A stretch of 6,730 bases of DNA from Mycobacteriaceae bacterium (GTDB lineage Bacteria; Actinomycetota; Actinomycetes; Mycobacteriales; Mycobacteriaceae), in contig JAFAWC010000319.1 of assembly GCA_019242135.1 (NCBI GenBank), positions 1 through 6,730 of the forward strand. The letters are read 5' to 3'. Each line of letters begins with the position of its first letter. The stretch's first letter is position 1. The notes under the pieces are model-generated. The model did not search any database, was not told the origin of the DNA, and worked only from the letters and a program-made list of their open reading frames with translations. The translations under genes were made by a program, and so were the position numbers. Positions 5,943-6,730 of the stretch are shown here, piece after piece.

Positions 5943-6718
5943 GTGAATACTCTGCAACCCTCTGAACTCACTCTACGACGCCGGTCCGACGCCGGATAGC
6001 GCCGGTGCCGCCGCCTGAGCACGACTGGCGCGACCGTCGACGGGGTGGTGAGAGCCGTTGATGGTGTGAGCGGCGTCGACGGGGTGGTGAGAGCCGTTGA
6101 TGGTGTGAGCGGCGTCGACGGGGTCGTGAGAGCCGTTGACGGACTTAACGGCGTTGACGGGGTCAGAGCCGATGAATTTGTCAGTGGCGCAGTGAGATTC
6201 GAGCCGGTGGAAGGCGCCAAGGAGCTGACGTTAGGCATGCCACCGGACATGCCGAGCAACGACCCCGCGTCGTTGAGAAGACTTTGGGTGTCGGCCACCA
6301 ACGCGTTGGGGTCAGCGCCTGCTGACAACAACTTCGTGGTATCGGCGATTAGTGGCCCGATCCCGGAGAGACCCGGGCTGCCCAGCCCGGTGGAGACGCC
6401 GGAGCTGGACGGCAGCGCCGAGCTGGGGGTGCCCAGGGTCGATGGCAGCGCGGCGCTAGGCGTCCCCAGGGTCGATGGCAGCGCCGAGCTGGGGGTTCCC
6501 AGCGTGGACGGCAGCGCGGCGCTGGGGGTGCCCGGGGCGGATAGCAGCGCCGGACCTGCCGGCACGACCGAGTTCGGATCCGTCGGGGTGGGCGCGAACG
6601 AAATGTCGGTCGGCGCGGTCTGCGACGGAGCGGCGTCGGCTGTGCCGATGCCAAATCCCGACGCGGACAGTGCCAGCGCGGTATAAGCGACCATTCCGGC
6701 CAAAAGTCGGCCAGACAC
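5930..6718 (-). CDS. Secreted Ser/Thr/Pro-rich repeat protein, mucin-like, unknown function
   Basis: A 262-residue frame with a signal peptide (MSGRLLAGMVAYTALALSAS, cleavage near TADA|A at residue 29). The mature chain is rich in Ser, Thr, Pro, Ala and Leu. It contains a first tract of about four 11-residue units of type TLGTPSSALPS (62-104), a non-repetitive middle (about 115-165, including LIADTTKLLSAG) and a second tract of three 13-residue units of type STPLTPSTALTTP (188-226). Such TPST-rich regions are typical sites of O-glycosylation in exported mycobacterial proteins. The end is suspicious: after residue 234 the frame turns Arg-rich (LRRRHRRYPASDRRRR), unlike the rest, suggesting a frameshift near 6010-6030 and a true stop at 5973-5975 or 5968-5970. 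The start is a GTG at 6718. The frame is open to the window edge, so the start may lie further upstream, and the ribosome binding site cannot be judged. It precedes the GT2-GtrA gene by 44 nt. I do not recognise a family. Confidence 0.72.
   Translation of the reverse strand: MSGRLLAGMVAYTALALSASGFGIGTADAAPSQTAPTDISFAPTPTDPNSVVPAGPALLSAPGTPSAALPSTLGTPSSALPSTLGTPSAALPSTLGTPSSALPSSSGVSTGLGSPGLSGIGPLIADTTKLLSAGADPNALVADTQSLLNDAGSLLGMSGGMPNVSSLAPSTGSNLTAPLTNSSALTPSTPLSPSTALTTPSTPLTPSTALTTPSTPLTPSTALTTPSTVAPVVLRRRHRRYPASDRRRRVSSEGCRVFTAST
6035..6157 (-). repeat. 39-bp tandem repeat encoding a TPST-type 13-residue unit
   Basis: Three consecutive 39-bp units occupy 6041-6079, 6080-6118 and 6119-6157. 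The first two, as read on the plus strand, are identical base for base; the third has several changes (such as GGTCGTG for GGTGGTG, and ACTTAA). A partial unit follows at 6035-6040. The unit is a multiple of three, so copy-number change keeps the frame. Perfect identity of two copies points to recent duplication by slippage. Confidence 0.9.
6407..6535 (-). repeat. 33-bp tandem repeat encoding an 11-residue unit
   Basis: About four units of 33 bp encode variants of PSTLGTPS(A/S)AL, alternating Ala and Ser at one position. The alternation (A, S, A, S) suggests that a two-unit block duplicated once. Units have drifted at silent positions (for example CTGGGGGTGCCC against CTAGGCGTCCCC), so this tract is older than the 39-bp one. 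Confidence 0.85.
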
Positions 6719-6730
6719 CCAGGTTGCAAG

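Noticed and set aside
6035..6157. CRISPR-like direct repeats
   Set aside because: The units are directly adjacent with no spacers and lie in frame inside a coding sequence.
6045..6686. 213-residue open frame on the plus strand across the repeats (VDGVVRAVDGVSG units)
   Set aside because: The repeats keep both strands open. Only the minus strand has a signal peptide and sensible secreted-protein composition. There is a small chance that it is real.

Overview
The window reads as a chromosomal segment of a high-GC actinobacterium, most likely Mycobacterium/Mycolicibacterium. The evidence is the strong G/C bias at third codon positions, an F420-type luciferase-like oxidoreductase, actinobacterial-style secreted proteins with short Ala-rich signal peptides, and a promoter matching the mycobacterial SigF consensus. 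There are no insertion sequences, phage genes, CRISPR arrays, rRNAs or tRNAs. I count seven genes, one cut by the left edge and one possibly reaching the right edge.

Left part (1-1803): the 3' end of a glucose-6-phosphate dehydrogenase gene (+) runs towards a full F420-dependent LLM-class oxidoreductase gene (-). The 225 bases between them (559-783) hold a hairpin but no convincing gene.

Middle (1804-2573): a compact divergent promoter region carries a good SigF-type promoter (GGTTC-15 nt-GGGTAA, 1822-1847). It faces a very short acidic 54-residue protein gene (1918-2082) and then a small secreted protein of unknown function (2121-2573), probably co-transcribed. The secreted gene ends in a CTAG that also contains the stop codon of the converging gene on the other strand.

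Right part (2570-6730, all on -): in transcription order there is a secreted protein with two Ser/Thr/Pro-rich tandem repeat tracts, then a GT2 glycosyltransferase fused to a GtrA membrane domain, then a large GT39/PMT-type membrane glycosyltransferase of the YkcA/YkcB kind. Gaps are 44 and 37 nt, so one transcript is possible. The two enzymes together would make a polyprenyl-phosphate sugar in the cytoplasm, move it across the membrane and transfer the sugar outside. The most interesting idea here is that the mucin-like repeat protein encoded immediately upstream is a dedicated acceptor. That is inference from gene order and composition, not demonstrated.
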